Positions 32,241 through 40,655 of a DNA stretch of 64,000 nt are shown here, piece by piece. Position 1 is the stretch's first letter. Each line of letters begins with the position of its first letter. Location: contig NZ_JADLQN010000006.1 of assembly GCF_015477835.1 (NCBI RefSeq), forward strand, positions 124,001-188,000, given 5' to 3'. The notes under the pieces are model-generated. The model had not been told where the DNA came from. It did not search any database and saw nothing but the letters and a program-made list of their open reading frames with translations. The translations under genes were made by a program, and so were the position numbers. The stretch comes from Nocardia higoensis. GTDB taxonomy: Bacteria > Actinomycetota > Actinomycetes > Mycobacteriales > Mycobacteriaceae.

Positions 32241-33131
32241 ATGACCCACCCCATCTCGGGCATCGTCGCCTATCCCATCACCCCGTTCACCGCCGAGGAC
32301 ACCATCGACGTGGACGCGTTGCGCCTGCTGCTGGACCGGATGATCGAATCGGGCGTAGACGCGATCGCCCCGCTCGGCAGCACGGGCGAATCGGCATATC
32401 TGACCGACGACGAATGGACGACCGTCGCCGCCGAGACCATCGCCCATGTCGGGCAACGCGTCCCGACCGTGGTCGGTGTCTCCGATCTCACCACCTCGGG
32501 CGCCGTGCGCCGGGCGAAGCTCGCCGAGCGGCTGGGCGCGACCGCCGTCATGGCGTTGCCGACGTCCTATTGGCGACTGACCGAAGACGAGGTGCGAGTG
32601 CATTTCACGACGGTGGCCGCATCCGTCGGCCTGCCGGTCATGGCCTACAACAATCCGGCCACCACCGGGATCGACATGTCACCGGAGTTCCTGTTCGACC
32701 TCGTCGGCGCCGTCGACAACATCACCATGGTCAAGGAATCGACCGGCGACATCACCCGCATGAACCGGCTGCGTGAACTCAGCGGCGGCACCCTGCCGTT
32801 CTTCAACGGCAGTAACCCGCTGGCCTACAAGGCGTTCGGCGCCGGTGCGGCCGGCTGGTGCACCGCCGCACCCTGCCTCATTCCCCGTCCCATCGTCTCG
32901 TTCCATCGGGCCGTCGCCTCGGGGGAGACCGGCCGGGCGGAAGCGATGTGGGAACATCTGCGACCGTTCCTGGAGATGATCGTCAGCCGTGGCCTGCCGA
33001 CCACCATCAAGTCCGGGCTCCGCAGCATCGGCGTCGACGCGGGCACGCCACGCCGCCCGCTGCTACCGCTCGACGAGCACGAGACGGCGCGTCTGCACGA
33101 ACTGATCACCGTCTGCGAGACCCATCTCTGA
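32241..33131 (+). CDS. DapA-like dihydrodipicolinate synthase/N-acetylneuraminate lyase family protein
   Basis: This is a 296-aa TIM-barrel protein with its ATG at 32241 after CGAGGAG. Motifs are LGSTGESAYLTDDEW near residue 45 (the G-x-T-G-E loop), MAYNNPATTG near 135 (catalytic Tyr) and ITMVKESTGDITR near 163 (Schiff-base Lys). It is a class I pyruvate-type aldolase by family. The true biosynthetic DapA is unlikely here, because the gene is paired with a class II aldolase and a cupin regulator. A catabolic aldolase or dehydratase is more probable. Confidence 0.88.
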   Translation: MTHPISGIVAYPITPFTAEDTIDVDALRLLLDRMIESGVDAIAPLGSTGESAYLTDDEWTTVAAETIAHVGQRVPTVVGVSDLTTSGAVRRAKLAERLGATAVMALPTSYWRLTEDEVRVHFTTVAASVGLPVMAYNNPATTGIDMSPEFLFDLVGAVDNITMVKESTGDITRMNRLRELSGGTLPFFNGSNPLAYKAFGAGAAGWCTAAPCLIPRPIVSFHRAVASGETGRAEAMWEHLRPFLEMIVSRGLPTTIKSGLRSIGVDAGTPRRPLLPLDEHETARLHELITVCETHL

Positions 33132-33163
33132 TGGGTGATCCGGATGCCGGTCGGCCGCGCGTT

Positions 33164-33760
33164 TCAGGCGGCCGGCTGGTGCTCGGGGCAGTCGGTCCGC
33201 AGCTCGGTCAGCGGTAGCGGCGCGTTCAGCAATCGGCAGTGATGGGGCGCCACCCGATCGGAATGCGCGTGTGCCTCGAAGAAGCGGCAGCTCGTGCAGA
33301 CCCTCGCCACGCTGATCACGCCCTGACGCTGGAGCCCGGCGATCATCGACAGCACGGTCTGCAATGTCGCGGCCCGGTCCTCGACAGGCACTCCGAGCAG
33401 GGTCCGCACCGCCGGTGTGTCCCATTCCCGCAGATCGTCGACCACTTCGCATCCGCGCGGGGTCGGTGTCAGCACCCGTCGTCGGCCGTCGCCGCCCGGC
33501 GATCGGCTCAGCAGGCCCTTGCGCTCCAGCGCGGTCACCGCGTCGGACATCGTCGGGCGCGTGACATCGCATTCCGCGGCCAGCGCACTGACCTCGCGGC
33601 GCGGCGGCGGGTTTTTCGACAGCGCCAGCAGCACCTGTTGCTGCAAGGGCGTCAGCCCGTGGTCACGAGCGCTGCGCTGTGCCAACGCGCGCACGCCACC
33701 GCTCAACCGTTCCAAGGCGTCGACCAAGCGGCGGTCGAGGTCGTCATCGGAATGCATCAT
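33164..33760 (-). CDS. MarR-family regulator with C-terminal Cys/His cluster
   Basis: This protein has about 198 residues. Adjacent GTG (33763), ATG (33760) and ATG (33757) codons compete as the start. The winged helix spans residues 20-105: GLTPLQQQVLLALSKNPPPR, ALAAECDVTRPTMSDAVTAL, ERKGLLSRSPGGDGRRRVLT. The C-terminus has a metal-site-like pattern CTSCRFFEAHAH, HHCRLLNAPLP, CPEH. This pattern could hold iron, an Fe-S cluster or zinc and make the protein redox-sensitive. A palindrome just upstream (33773-33792) is shared with the AhpD-like gene at 29906, suggesting autoregulation and control of an oxidative-stress gene. Confidence 0.82.
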   Translation of the reverse strand: MMHSDDDLDRRLVDALERLSGGVRALAQRSARDHGLTPLQQQVLLALSKNPPPRREVSALAAECDVTRPTMSDAVTALERKGLLSRSPGGDGRRRVLTPTPRGCEVVDDLREWDTPAVRTLLGVPVEDRAATLQTVLSMIAGLQRQGVISVARVCTSCRFFEAHAHSDRVAPHHCRLLNAPLPLTELRTDCPEHQPAA

Positions 33761-33772
33761 CACCGCCGTTCA

Positions 33773-33792
33773 TAGGTAGGAGTCCTATTGTA
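33773..33792. promoter_or_regulatory. MarR operator in front of its own gene
   Basis: TAGGTAGGAGTCCTATTGTA repeats the half-sites of 30578-30596. It begins 10 bases upstream of the first MarR start codon, so bound repressor would block transcription initiation. Confidence 0.75.
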
Positions 33793-34162
33793 TGGCGGAT
33801 CCGGATGCGGGACAGACCTGATATCGATGATCCCCCCGGACAGGGCAGTCCCCGGTAGTCTCCATCGACACCATGAATTGCGGTCGTCGCCGAAATTCCG
33901 GTATTCGACTGGCTTGCCGGGGGCTTAGCCGGATCTTGGAAAAGCATCACCACGGTCGATGGACGTCTCCATCGGCGGTGTGACCCTTTTCCGGTGTTCC
34001 GGTATGTATCCAGTCTTCTCCGCTCTCCCCGTCTGTCAATACCCTGCGGCCCGAAATATCGGCGTATTTCGAAATTTCTCCGGCAGCGTTCTGTGTTCCT
34101 CGAAGCCGCGAGGAATCCCGTGACGAGCTCTCGCTCACCCGACGCCGGTGGCGCTCACGTGG
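33793..34162. other. Intergenic stretch without a recognisable gene
   Basis: These 370 bases lie between the MarR promoter and the stop of a minus-strand TetR gene. GC content is slightly lower than in the neighbours. Short open frames exist on both strands, but none has a ribosome site, a known motif or a sensible start. I see no repeat or terminator I can defend. Confidence 0.5.
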
Positions 34163-34708
34163 TCAATCGCGGGCGGGTGTGGCCAGGCGGAGGATCGCGT
34201 CGCGCAGATCGTCGCGCGGTCGTCCGTCGGCGAGCTCGATGAGAGCGGTCTCGGCGATCGCGGCGACCAGCAGGACGGCGAGGGGCTCGGGGTGGTGCCA
34301 GCCGACCGCGGCGAGGTCGGCGGTGAGGACCTGAGCCGCCTGCTCGTTGCGCCGACCGACTTGCTCGCCCAGCCCGGCCTCGGTTCTGGCCTGGACGAGC
34401 AGAGCCTTGGTCGCCGGTTCGGCCAGGCACCCGTCGAGATAGGCCGCGAGGCCGGTGGCCAGTCGTTCGGCGCCGGGCGGGCGCCCGGCCAACTGCTGCT
34501 CGACCTTGTCGAACAGCTCGTCGTGAAATGCCTCGTGCAGCGCTCGGATGTAGTCCTCGCGGCTGCGCCAGTGCTGGTAGAAGCTGCCCTTGGCCATCTC
34601 GGCGGCGGCGGTGACGGCACTGACCGACAGTTTGGTCAGGTCGGAGCCGGCCAGCAGTGTGCGTCCCGCGTTCAACAGGGCGCGACGACCGGGTTCGGCG
34701 GGTCTCAT
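34163..34708 (-). CDS. TetR-family transcriptional regulator
   Basis: This is a 181-aa protein from the ATG at 34708, directly before the conserved RRALLNAGRTLLAGSDLTKL, SVSAVTAAAEMAKGSFYQHW, SREDYIRAL HTH. The C-terminal domain (FHDELFDKVEQQLAGRPPGA, AAIAETALIELADGRPRDDL) is a typical helical ligand domain. It is 61 bases downstream of the lipase gene on the same strand. The operator-like palindrome in front of the lipase (35759-35786) suggests an autoregulated lipase-TetR operon. Confidence 0.85.
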   Translation of the reverse strand: MRPAEPGRRALLNAGRTLLAGSDLTKLSVSAVTAAAEMAKGSFYQHWRSREDYIRALHEAFHDELFDKVEQQLAGRPPGAERLATGLAAYLDGCLAEPATKALLVQARTEAGLGEQVGRRNEQAAQVLTADLAAVGWHHPEPLAVLLVAAIAETALIELADGRPRDDLRDAILRLATPARD

Positions 34709-34769
34709 GGGGTTGATCCTGCCTGATCGATGAGGAGCCGCCCGGATGGAGTCGCGGAACAGCGCGATC

Positions 34770-35717
34770 TCACCGGGCACCTGGGGCGGCCGGCGGCACC
34801 AACGGACCGAGGAGCGGCGCGACCAGGGTGCAATCCACCGGTCGCGCGTGCTCGGGGTCGAGCGCGTTGAGGACTTCGGCGACCGCGATCGGGTCCGAGG
34901 TCAGTCCGTAGTGTTCGCTGAAGTCGGTGGCGCACACGTCCTGCAACACGACGTTGCGAGCGTTGGGTCCATCCAGCATGCCCGTGGTGAACGGCGTGGC
35001 GATCTCGTCGTAACGGCTGACGATGCCGACGAACTCGGTGTCGGGCAGCAGGCGGGCGTCGGCGCCGAGGAACTCGACCGTGGGCGAGCCGGGCGACATC
35101 TGGCACGGCCCGCAGTCCTCGACGATCGCCGCTGCGCCCGGCAGATCGGCGACCCACCGGCCGAGCACGTCGAGTCCGCTGACTGTCGAGCCGTGGTAGG
35201 GCGCGCCAAGTCCGATCAGCCGGGCGACGGCGGGTGCTCCGTCCAGGTGGCGCATGTAGTACATCGATACGGCCGCTCCCATCGAGTGCCCGACGATGTC
35301 GACGCGGTCCGAGCCGGTCACCGTGCGTACGCGGTCGACGAACGCGCCCACCTCGGCGGCGCTGCGTTCCACCGGAGCCAAGGCACCGATCGCTGGCCCC
35401 AGCATGCCGGTGCCATACGTGGTGGTGAAGACGCAGTACCCGGCCTGCGTCAGCAGCGGTGCGAGCGTCTGCCAGCTCACTGTTTCATTTCCCAGCCCGT
35501 GCAGCAGCAGTACCGGGCGGGGATGCCGCGCGCTCGGGCGACACGACCAGTCGTTGGCGCCGGGCGGGGCCTGTCCCGGTGCCTGCGCCTGCGCGGCCAG
35601 CCCGGCCAGATAGCTGTAGGGCACGGGCTCGGCTTCCTCGCCGGATGCCACCCCCGCCGAGGCGCCTACCAGGGCGGCCATCCCGGCCACGGCTATCCAT
35701 CGCTTCAGGGAATTCAC
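34770..35717 (-). CDS. Secreted triacylglycerol lipase/esterase (alpha/beta hydrolase)
   Basis: This is a 315-aa protein with a GTG start at 35717 preceded by GAGGAGGCGAGCA. The signal peptide is LKRWIAVAGMAALVGASAGV, with cleavage near SGEE. Lipase motifs are PVLLLHGLGNETVSW (oxyanion) near residue 68 and VDIVGHSMGAAVSMYYM (nucleophile Ser) near 145; a catalytic Asp and His are expected around VSRYDE and FSEHYGL. The protein acts outside the membrane on lipids or esters. The promoter carries a TetR-type palindrome and the TetR gene follows. Confidence 0.88.
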   Translation of the reverse strand: MNSLKRWIAVAGMAALVGASAGVASGEEAEPVPYSYLAGLAAQAQAPGQAPPGANDWSCRPSARHPRPVLLLHGLGNETVSWQTLAPLLTQAGYCVFTTTYGTGMLGPAIGALAPVERSAAEVGAFVDRVRTVTGSDRVDIVGHSMGAAVSMYYMRHLDGAPAVARLIGLGAPYHGSTVSGLDVLGRWVADLPGAAAIVEDCGPCQMSPGSPTVEFLGADARLLPDTEFVGIVSRYDEIATPFTTGMLDGPNARNVVLQDVCATDFSEHYGLTSDPIAVAEVLNALDPEHARPVDCTLVAPLLGPLVPPAAPGAR

Positions 35718-35758
35718 TGCTCGCCTCCTCGCCGGCGCGGGACGAAAAGCGCATCGAA

Positions 35759-35786
35759 CGCTATGACCGACCGGTTGGTCATAGCG
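35759..35786. promoter_or_regulatory. TetR-type operator of the lipase-TetR operon
   Basis: CGCTATGACC (35759-35768) and GGTCATAGCG (35777-35786) form a 10-bp inverted repeat around 8 bases that themselves continue the symmetry (GACC/GGTT). It lies 42 to 69 bases before the lipase start codon. This is the expected position for a TetR operator covering the promoter. Confidence 0.75.
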
Positions 35787-36112
35787 TACCCCCACAGCTG
35801 CTTGCGGGAAGAGCGTCAGGTCGGCGGTGTCGGCGACGATATCGACCCAGTTCTGTTCGGCAGCGGGGTCGGGCTCGACGCGGTTGTGCCCCTGGCCGCA
35901 GCCGAGCAGCGCGGTCTCGGCCTTTCCGGACGGCGCCCGCGCGTTCTCGCGAGTGTCGGTGTGCCTGTCGTCTCCCGATGCCCGTGGGGTCCTGAATCCG
36001 GCATCAGGGCGCGATCCGGGCGCCGCATTGTGCGGGCGGCCACCGGGGAGGACAGTGGGTATGTCCGGTGGCGTCCACCGGGGGCGCTGCCCTTCCGAAC
36101 AGGAGGTGGCCT
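35787..36112. other. Intergenic region, no gene recognised
   Basis: These 326 bases separate the lipase promoter from the ABM-like gene. Several long frames are open because of GC content, but none shows a domain, a ribosome site or a plausible composition. The promoters of both divergent genes should lie here. Confidence 0.5.
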
Positions 36113-36736
36113 GTGTACGCACGTTCGAGCACGATCGCGGCCCAACCGTCGTCGATGGACAACGGGATCGCGTACCTCCGCAAAGAGATGATGCCGAGTC
36201 TGTCCGAGATCGACGGATGGGTCGGTCTGTCGCTGTTGATCGACCGGGCGACCGGGCGCTGCATCGCCACAACCGCCTGGGAATCCGAGCATGCGCTGCA
36301 ATCCAGCAGACTGCGCGTCCAGCCTCTGCGCGACGGTCTGGCCCAGGCGCTGCACGGGCAGACCGGGAAGGTCGAAGAATGGGAAGTGGCGGTCATGCAC
36401 CGTGATCACCTGGCCGGCCCGCGCGCTCGCGCCCGCTGCGCCTGGACTCGGATCGAGCCGGCCGGGGTCGACCGGATGATCGACACGTTCAAGGTCGAAC
36501 TCCTTCCCGAGCTCGAGAAGATCGAAGGATTCCGCAGCGCCAGCTTGTTCGTCGACCGGGCCGACGGCCGGGCGGTGGCCTCGACCGTGTGGTCCAGTCT
36601 CGAGGAACTGGAGAGCAGCCGCGAGCAGGCTCGTCGGATCAGGACCGACGCGACCCGGGGGCTGGGGGCCGAGGTTCTCGAAGTGGCGGAGTTCCGACTG
36701 GGATTCGCTCACCTGCGCGTGCCCGAGCTGGTGTGA
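36113..36736 (+). CDS. Tandem antibiotic-biosynthesis-monooxygenase-like (dimeric ferredoxin-fold) protein
   Basis: This is a 207-aa protein with a GTG start at 36113 after AGGAGGTGGCCT. Two similar halves follow each other. Residues 15-95 hold IAYLRKEMMPSLSEIDGWVG and SLLIDRATGRCIATTAWESE. Residues 115-200 hold DRMIDTFKVELLPELEKIEG and SLFVDRADGRAVASTVWSS. Each half has the beta-alpha-beta layout of ABM/EthD-like domains, so one chain would make an intramolecular dimer. No substrate is evident. A strong hairpin follows 12 bases after the stop. Confidence 0.75.
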   Translation: MYARSSTIAAQPSSMDNGIAYLRKEMMPSLSEIDGWVGLSLLIDRATGRCIATTAWESEHALQSSRLRVQPLRDGLAQALHGQTGKVEEWEVAVMHRDHLAGPRARARCAWTRIEPAGVDRMIDTFKVELLPELEKIEGFRSASLFVDRADGRAVASTVWSSLEELESSREQARRIRTDATRGLGAEVLEVAEFRLGFAHLRVPELV

Positions 36737-36747
36737 GCGACTGAACG

Positions 36748-36778
36748 ATCCGGCCGGACCGCAGGGTTCCGGCCGGAT
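36748..36778 (+). terminator. Hairpin terminator after the ABM-like gene
   Basis: ATCCGGCCGGA (36748-36758) pairs perfectly with TCCGGCCGGAT (36768-36778) across 9 bases. It has no T tract but sits 12 bases after the stop codon. Confidence 0.65.
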
Positions 36779-37315
36779 GCCTGGTGTCCGCGAGACGCAC
36801 CGGGCGAGCGGCTCGTCGCGCCGCCTCGCGACTACCACGCCTCGCCCCGCAACTCTTCGGCCACCCGTTCGCGCTGAGCGGCGAGATGTTTTGTGGCACA
36901 ATCCCTCTTGTGTCGCAGACAGTCGAAAGCAACTCTGCGGCACCGGTGACTTCGCAGTTCGATGCGACCGCATATCGGCTCGGTGACTCGCGCACATCGC
37001 TGCGCGGCCGAGGTGAAAAGGCTCGGTCTGCTGTTGCCGCGCAAGCCTGCTGTGGCTTGGGGGACTTCTCTCTCACACCTGTGAATCCCGGCGTCCGTGC
37101 CTGGGATCCGCGACGTCGTGTGCGGCCGGTGAGCTGGGAAGGTTACGTGAAAGATGATGGGGGAACGAAGCTTTGACAGGCAGCCCTCCATCTCTCCTGT
37201 GTTTCGGTGTCCTCGTGAGCATGTGGCACCGAGTGGCTCCGCTGTGTCGAAGGTGCGCAGCGGTGGCCTGAGCGTTCCCCAGCGGTGGGCTGGGGTCGGA
37301 AGTGAGCTAGGAGCG
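36779..37315. other. 537-bp region upstream of the acyl-CoA dehydrogenase, no gene recognised
   Basis: Frames such as 36784-37176 are open but have unusual Arg/Ser-rich composition and no ribosome site. The stretch around 36880-36980 is less GC-rich and likely holds the promoter. I cannot support a gene or RNA. Confidence 0.45.
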
Positions 37316-39064
37316 ATGATGGTTACGAACGAGCACGAGGCGCTGGCGGAGTATCTTCGGCACGGCAGCCCGGAGTTTCACCAGCGGCTGCAGCAGATCC
37401 TGAGCAATCCGGACTTCCTCGTCACGGACAAGCAGAGCCAGGAGCAGCGGCGCCAGAACGCCTACGATCAGTTGCGGAACCTGGTCAAGGAGATCGGCAG
37501 CACTCGCGACGTCGCTACCGACCTGCCGGAACTGTTCGCGGTGTTCGACTGGTCGGCAGTGCTGGCGACGGACCTGATCCCGTTGATCTCCGGCCACTAC
37601 AACCTGGCCTCCGGCAGCCTGGCCACCCTGACCGAACCCGAGGCCGCCGCACCGTACCTGCAGGATCTGGACGACGCTTCCGCTATCGGCGTCATGCTGC
37701 TGACCGAATACGGCTGCGGCTCCAATATCGGGTTCATGCAGACCACCGCGACCTGGGACGGCGACGGGTTCGTCATCAACACCCCGAACCCGCGGGCACG
37801 CAAGTTCATGCCCAGCGTCGGCATCCCGGTGTCCCGAGTGTGCGTCGTCGGCGCCCGGTTCATCGACGCGGCGGGCGTCGATCAGGGCGTGCACCTGTTC
37901 ACGGCGCGACTACGCGACGCCGACGGTGCCGCGGCCCCCGGCGTGACGATCACCCAGCTCGACCACCAGCCGCTGGTCATCATGGACAACTCGGTCATCA
38001 GCTTCGAGAACCTGCGGGTCGACCGCAACGCCTGGCTGAGCAACGACCTCGCGACCATCGACGATCAGGGCGTGCTCACCTGGCGCGACGAGGCCAGCCG
38101 GAAGCGGGCCTTCCCGTCGGCGATCAGCCAGCTGACCGTCGGCCGCCTGGCGCTCTCGTCCTGCCTGAACGCCTCGGCCCGCGCCGCGCTCTACATCGCG
38201 CTGCGCTACGCCACCAAGCGGGTGGTGCCGCTGACGCTCGAGGACACCCCGGTCATGCTCGACATCCCGCACGTGCGAGACACCCTGATCACCGATCTGG
38301 CAGGCACCGTCGTCCGGACCGTCTACGGCAACGCGATCAAGACCCAGCTCGCCGAGAGCGACCTCACCCATCGCGACACGGTGGTGTCGGTGATGCTGGC
38401 CAAGCACTTCATCCAGCTGCACGCGCTGGACACGGTGACGCACAGCCGCATCAAGATGGGCGCGCAGGGCATGTTCAGCGCCAATCGGGTGGCCGACTAC
38501 CTGGGCGTCTGTCATGCGGCCATCACCGGCGAAGGCGACTGCCACGTCCTGGGTTCCGTCGCGGGCCGGGTCCTGGCCAAGCAGATGGCGGGCAAGCCGA
38601 CGCCGCACCCCGAGCTGCACGACCCGGCCGACCCCGGTGCGCGCGAGCGTCTGTTCAACGCGCGGACCCTGACGATCGTGCAGGAAGCGCAGCAGCACCT
38701 GGCGACGTCCACGCTGGAGGACCGGTTGGCGGTGATCCCCGAGGCGCTCGACCTCGCGGAGGCCTACTGCGCCGAACAGGCGTTGGGCCTGCTGCACAAC
38801 ACCGCTCATCCGGAGATCGCCGCGGTGCGGGATGTGTTCGCCCTGCACTACATCGACCAGCACGCCGCCTGGTATCTGACGCACGGCCTGCTCGACGTCG
38901 CTGCCGTCGAGTCGACCAAGCAGCAACTGCGCCGGGCGATCGACAACCTCGTCGACCACCTGCCCGCACTGCTGGACGCCTTCGGATTCGACGACGAGAT
39001 CCTAGGCGCGCCGGTGCTTTCGGACGACCTGCCCGCTGCCTGGGACTCGCGCATCCGCGGCTGA
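37316..39064 (+). CDS. Acyl-CoA dehydrogenase/oxidase family protein
   Basis: This is a 582-aa protein. TAGGAG precedes two consecutive ATG codons (37316 and 37319). The frame is open further upstream without a start that has a better site. The FAD/acyl-CoA fold is clear: GVMLLTEYGCGSNIGFMQTT near residue 127, TWDGDGFVINTPNPRARKFM, FENLRVDRNAWLS, and the C-terminal ARAALYIALRYATKR, IKMGAQGMFSANRVADYLGV, CHAAITGEGDCHVLGSVAGR. The length and the last motif resemble acyl-CoA oxidases rather than short dehydrogenases. The role is probably beta-oxidation of an unusual acyl-CoA. A P450 gene lies 228 bases downstream. Confidence 0.85.
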   Translation: MMVTNEHEALAEYLRHGSPEFHQRLQQILSNPDFLVTDKQSQEQRRQNAYDQLRNLVKEIGSTRDVATDLPELFAVFDWSAVLATDLIPLISGHYNLASGSLATLTEPEAAAPYLQDLDDASAIGVMLLTEYGCGSNIGFMQTTATWDGDGFVINTPNPRARKFMPSVGIPVSRVCVVGARFIDAAGVDQGVHLFTARLRDADGAAAPGVTITQLDHQPLVIMDNSVISFENLRVDRNAWLSNDLATIDDQGVLTWRDEASRKRAFPSAISQLTVGRLALSSCLNASARAALYIALRYATKRVVPLTLEDTPVMLDIPHVRDTLITDLAGTVVRTVYGNAIKTQLAESDLTHRDTVVSVMLAKHFIQLHALDTVTHSRIKMGAQGMFSANRVADYLGVCHAAITGEGDCHVLGSVAGRVLAKQMAGKPTPHPELHDPADPGARERLFNARTLTIVQEAQQHLATSTLEDRLAVIPEALDLAEAYCAEQALGLLHNTAHPEIAAVRDVFALHYIDQHAAWYLTHGLLDVAAVESTKQQLRRAIDNLVDHLPALLDAFGFDDEILGAPVLSDDLPAAWDSRIRG

Positions 39065-39292
39065 GACAGCACTCGCCAGGGCCGTCCCGGATCGGGGCGG
39101 CCCTGCCCGTGACCTCGTCGTGCGGCAGCCGCTTCTGTCGCCTACAGTGTTCTCCGCAAAGAGCAACGCGCACACGCAGTCTGGGTCGCATCCATGAGTC
39201 GGGAGCGAGGCGCGGCCCGTCGCCTCGCGTAGCTGGCGACGATCGGGCAGCCTCGAGTGCTGTGCTGCCGTAATCGAAATCGAGGAGAATAC

Positions 39293-40546
39293 GTGCATCC
39301 GCATCACCCGCTTCAGGGTGCTACCGCTGACCCCAAGCGGTCGATCGAGCCCGTAGGCCCGCGAATCCCCATCTACAGTGCAGAGTTCGCGGCCGATCCT
39401 CACCAGGCTTACCGCCAGATGCGCGAAATGGACCTCGGGCCGTTGGTGCCGGTGGAGATGTGGCCCGGCGTGCCCGCGACCCTGGTCATCAAATACAGCA
39501 CCGCCGTGCGCATTCTCGGTGACTCCAGCCATTTTCCGGCCGACCCGAGCGCCTGGCAGAAGACCGTGGCCGCCGATATCCCGATCATGCCGATGATCGA
39601 ATACCGACCCAACGCGATTCGCACGAGCGGCGCCGAACACGCCCGCTACCGCAGTGTCCTGAACCATGCCCTGGCCGGAATCGATCTGAATTCCGTGCGA
39701 ACCGCCGTGGAGACCTCCGCCGTCCCGATCGTCAACACGTTCTGCAGGGACGGGCACGCCGACATACTGAATCAGTACGCGCTCCCACTGGTCTTCTCGG
39801 TCTTCTGTCAGGCGCTCGGTTGCCCGCCGGAGATCGGCGAACAGGTCGCGACGGCCAGTGCGGCGATGTTCGACGGTGTGGACACCGAGACGGTGAACAC
39901 GATGATGAGCGACGCGCTGCTCGATCTCACCGCCCTCAAGCGTGCCCATCCGGGGGACGACGTCACCACGAGAATGATCCAGCATCCTGCCGGGCTGTCC
40001 GACGAGGAGATGGTGCATCAGCTGGTGCTGCTGTTCGCCGCGGGCGTCGAACCGCCGGTGAACCTGATCGCCAACACGTTGTTGCTGATGCTCACCGATT
40101 CCCGTTTCACCAGTGGTGAGAACGGAATTCCGCTGTCGACCCGGTCCGCGCTCGAGGAGCGGCTGGCCACCGACCCGCCGATGGCCAACTACTGCATCAC
40201 CTATCCTCGCCAGCCCATCCTGATCGAGGGCGAGTGGCTGCCCGCGAACCAGCCGGTCATCATCAGCATGGCCGCCTGCAATACCGACCCGGAGATCAAT
40301 ACCGGCGAATACCTGGACAACGGATGGAATCTGGCGTTCAGCACCGGTGATCACGCCTGCCCTGCCCAGGCTCGCCCCTACGGGCTCCTGCTCGCCCAGG
40401 ACGTCATCGACCACCTTCTGGACACCCTCCCGGAACTGCGGCTCGCGGTCCCGCCGGACCAACTCGTGTGGCGTCCCGGCCCCTTCCATCGAGCGTTGAC
40501 GACGTTGCCGGTCGTCTTCCCGCCTTCTGCCCCGCTGCGGGTGTAA
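39293..40546 (+). CDS. Cytochrome P450, conservon (CvnE-like) type
   Basis: This is a 417-aa protein with a GTG start at 39293 after GAGGAGAATAC. The haem loop is FSTGDHACPAQ near residue 360. The I-helix is LFAAGVEPPVNLIANTLLL with Pro-Pro instead of the acid-alcohol pair. The K-helix position reads LEERLATDPPMANYCITYPR, so the usual ExxR pair is not apparent. This combination (DPPMANY, AACNTDP, WRPGPFHRALTTLPV) matches the P450s linked to actinobacterial conservons. No conservon partner genes (sensor kinase, roadblock, GTPase) lie next to it here. The redox partner and substrate are unknown. Confidence 0.8.
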   Translation: MHPHHPLQGATADPKRSIEPVGPRIPIYSAEFAADPHQAYRQMREMDLGPLVPVEMWPGVPATLVIKYSTAVRILGDSSHFPADPSAWQKTVAADIPIMPMIEYRPNAIRTSGAEHARYRSVLNHALAGIDLNSVRTAVETSAVPIVNTFCRDGHADILNQYALPLVFSVFCQALGCPPEIGEQVATASAAMFDGVDTETVNTMMSDALLDLTALKRAHPGDDVTTRMIQHPAGLSDEEMVHQLVLLFAAGVEPPVNLIANTLLLMLTDSRFTSGENGIPLSTRSALEERLATDPPMANYCITYPRQPILIEGEWLPANQPVIISMAACNTDPEINTGEYLDNGWNLAFSTGDHACPAQARPYGLLLAQDVIDHLLDTLPELRLAVPPDQLVWRPGPFHRALTTLPVVFPPSAPLRV

Positions 40547-40655
40547 CCCCTCGACGCGACCCCCGGCCGCCCGCCTCTCGGCGGCCGGGTCGCCTCGCTG
40601 GTTCGGCGGGAGGTCCGCGTCAGCGGTCCAGCGGTGAGGCTTAGGCTCGGTGTCC

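Noticed and set aside
33793..34162. A possible small RNA or leader in the gap after the MarR gene
   Set aside because: Only imperfect repeats such as GATGGACGTCTCCATC were seen, with no promoter or terminator to define a transcript.
36784..37176. A 130-codon frame upstream of the acyl-CoA dehydrogenase
   Set aside because: There is no ribosome site, the Arg/Ser composition is odd, no domain is visible and another frame is equally open.
37840..39273. A 477-codon Arg-rich frame overlapping the acyl-CoA dehydrogenase
   Set aside because: It is in another frame of a gene with clear FAD and acyl-CoA motifs; the composition is that of a shadow frame.
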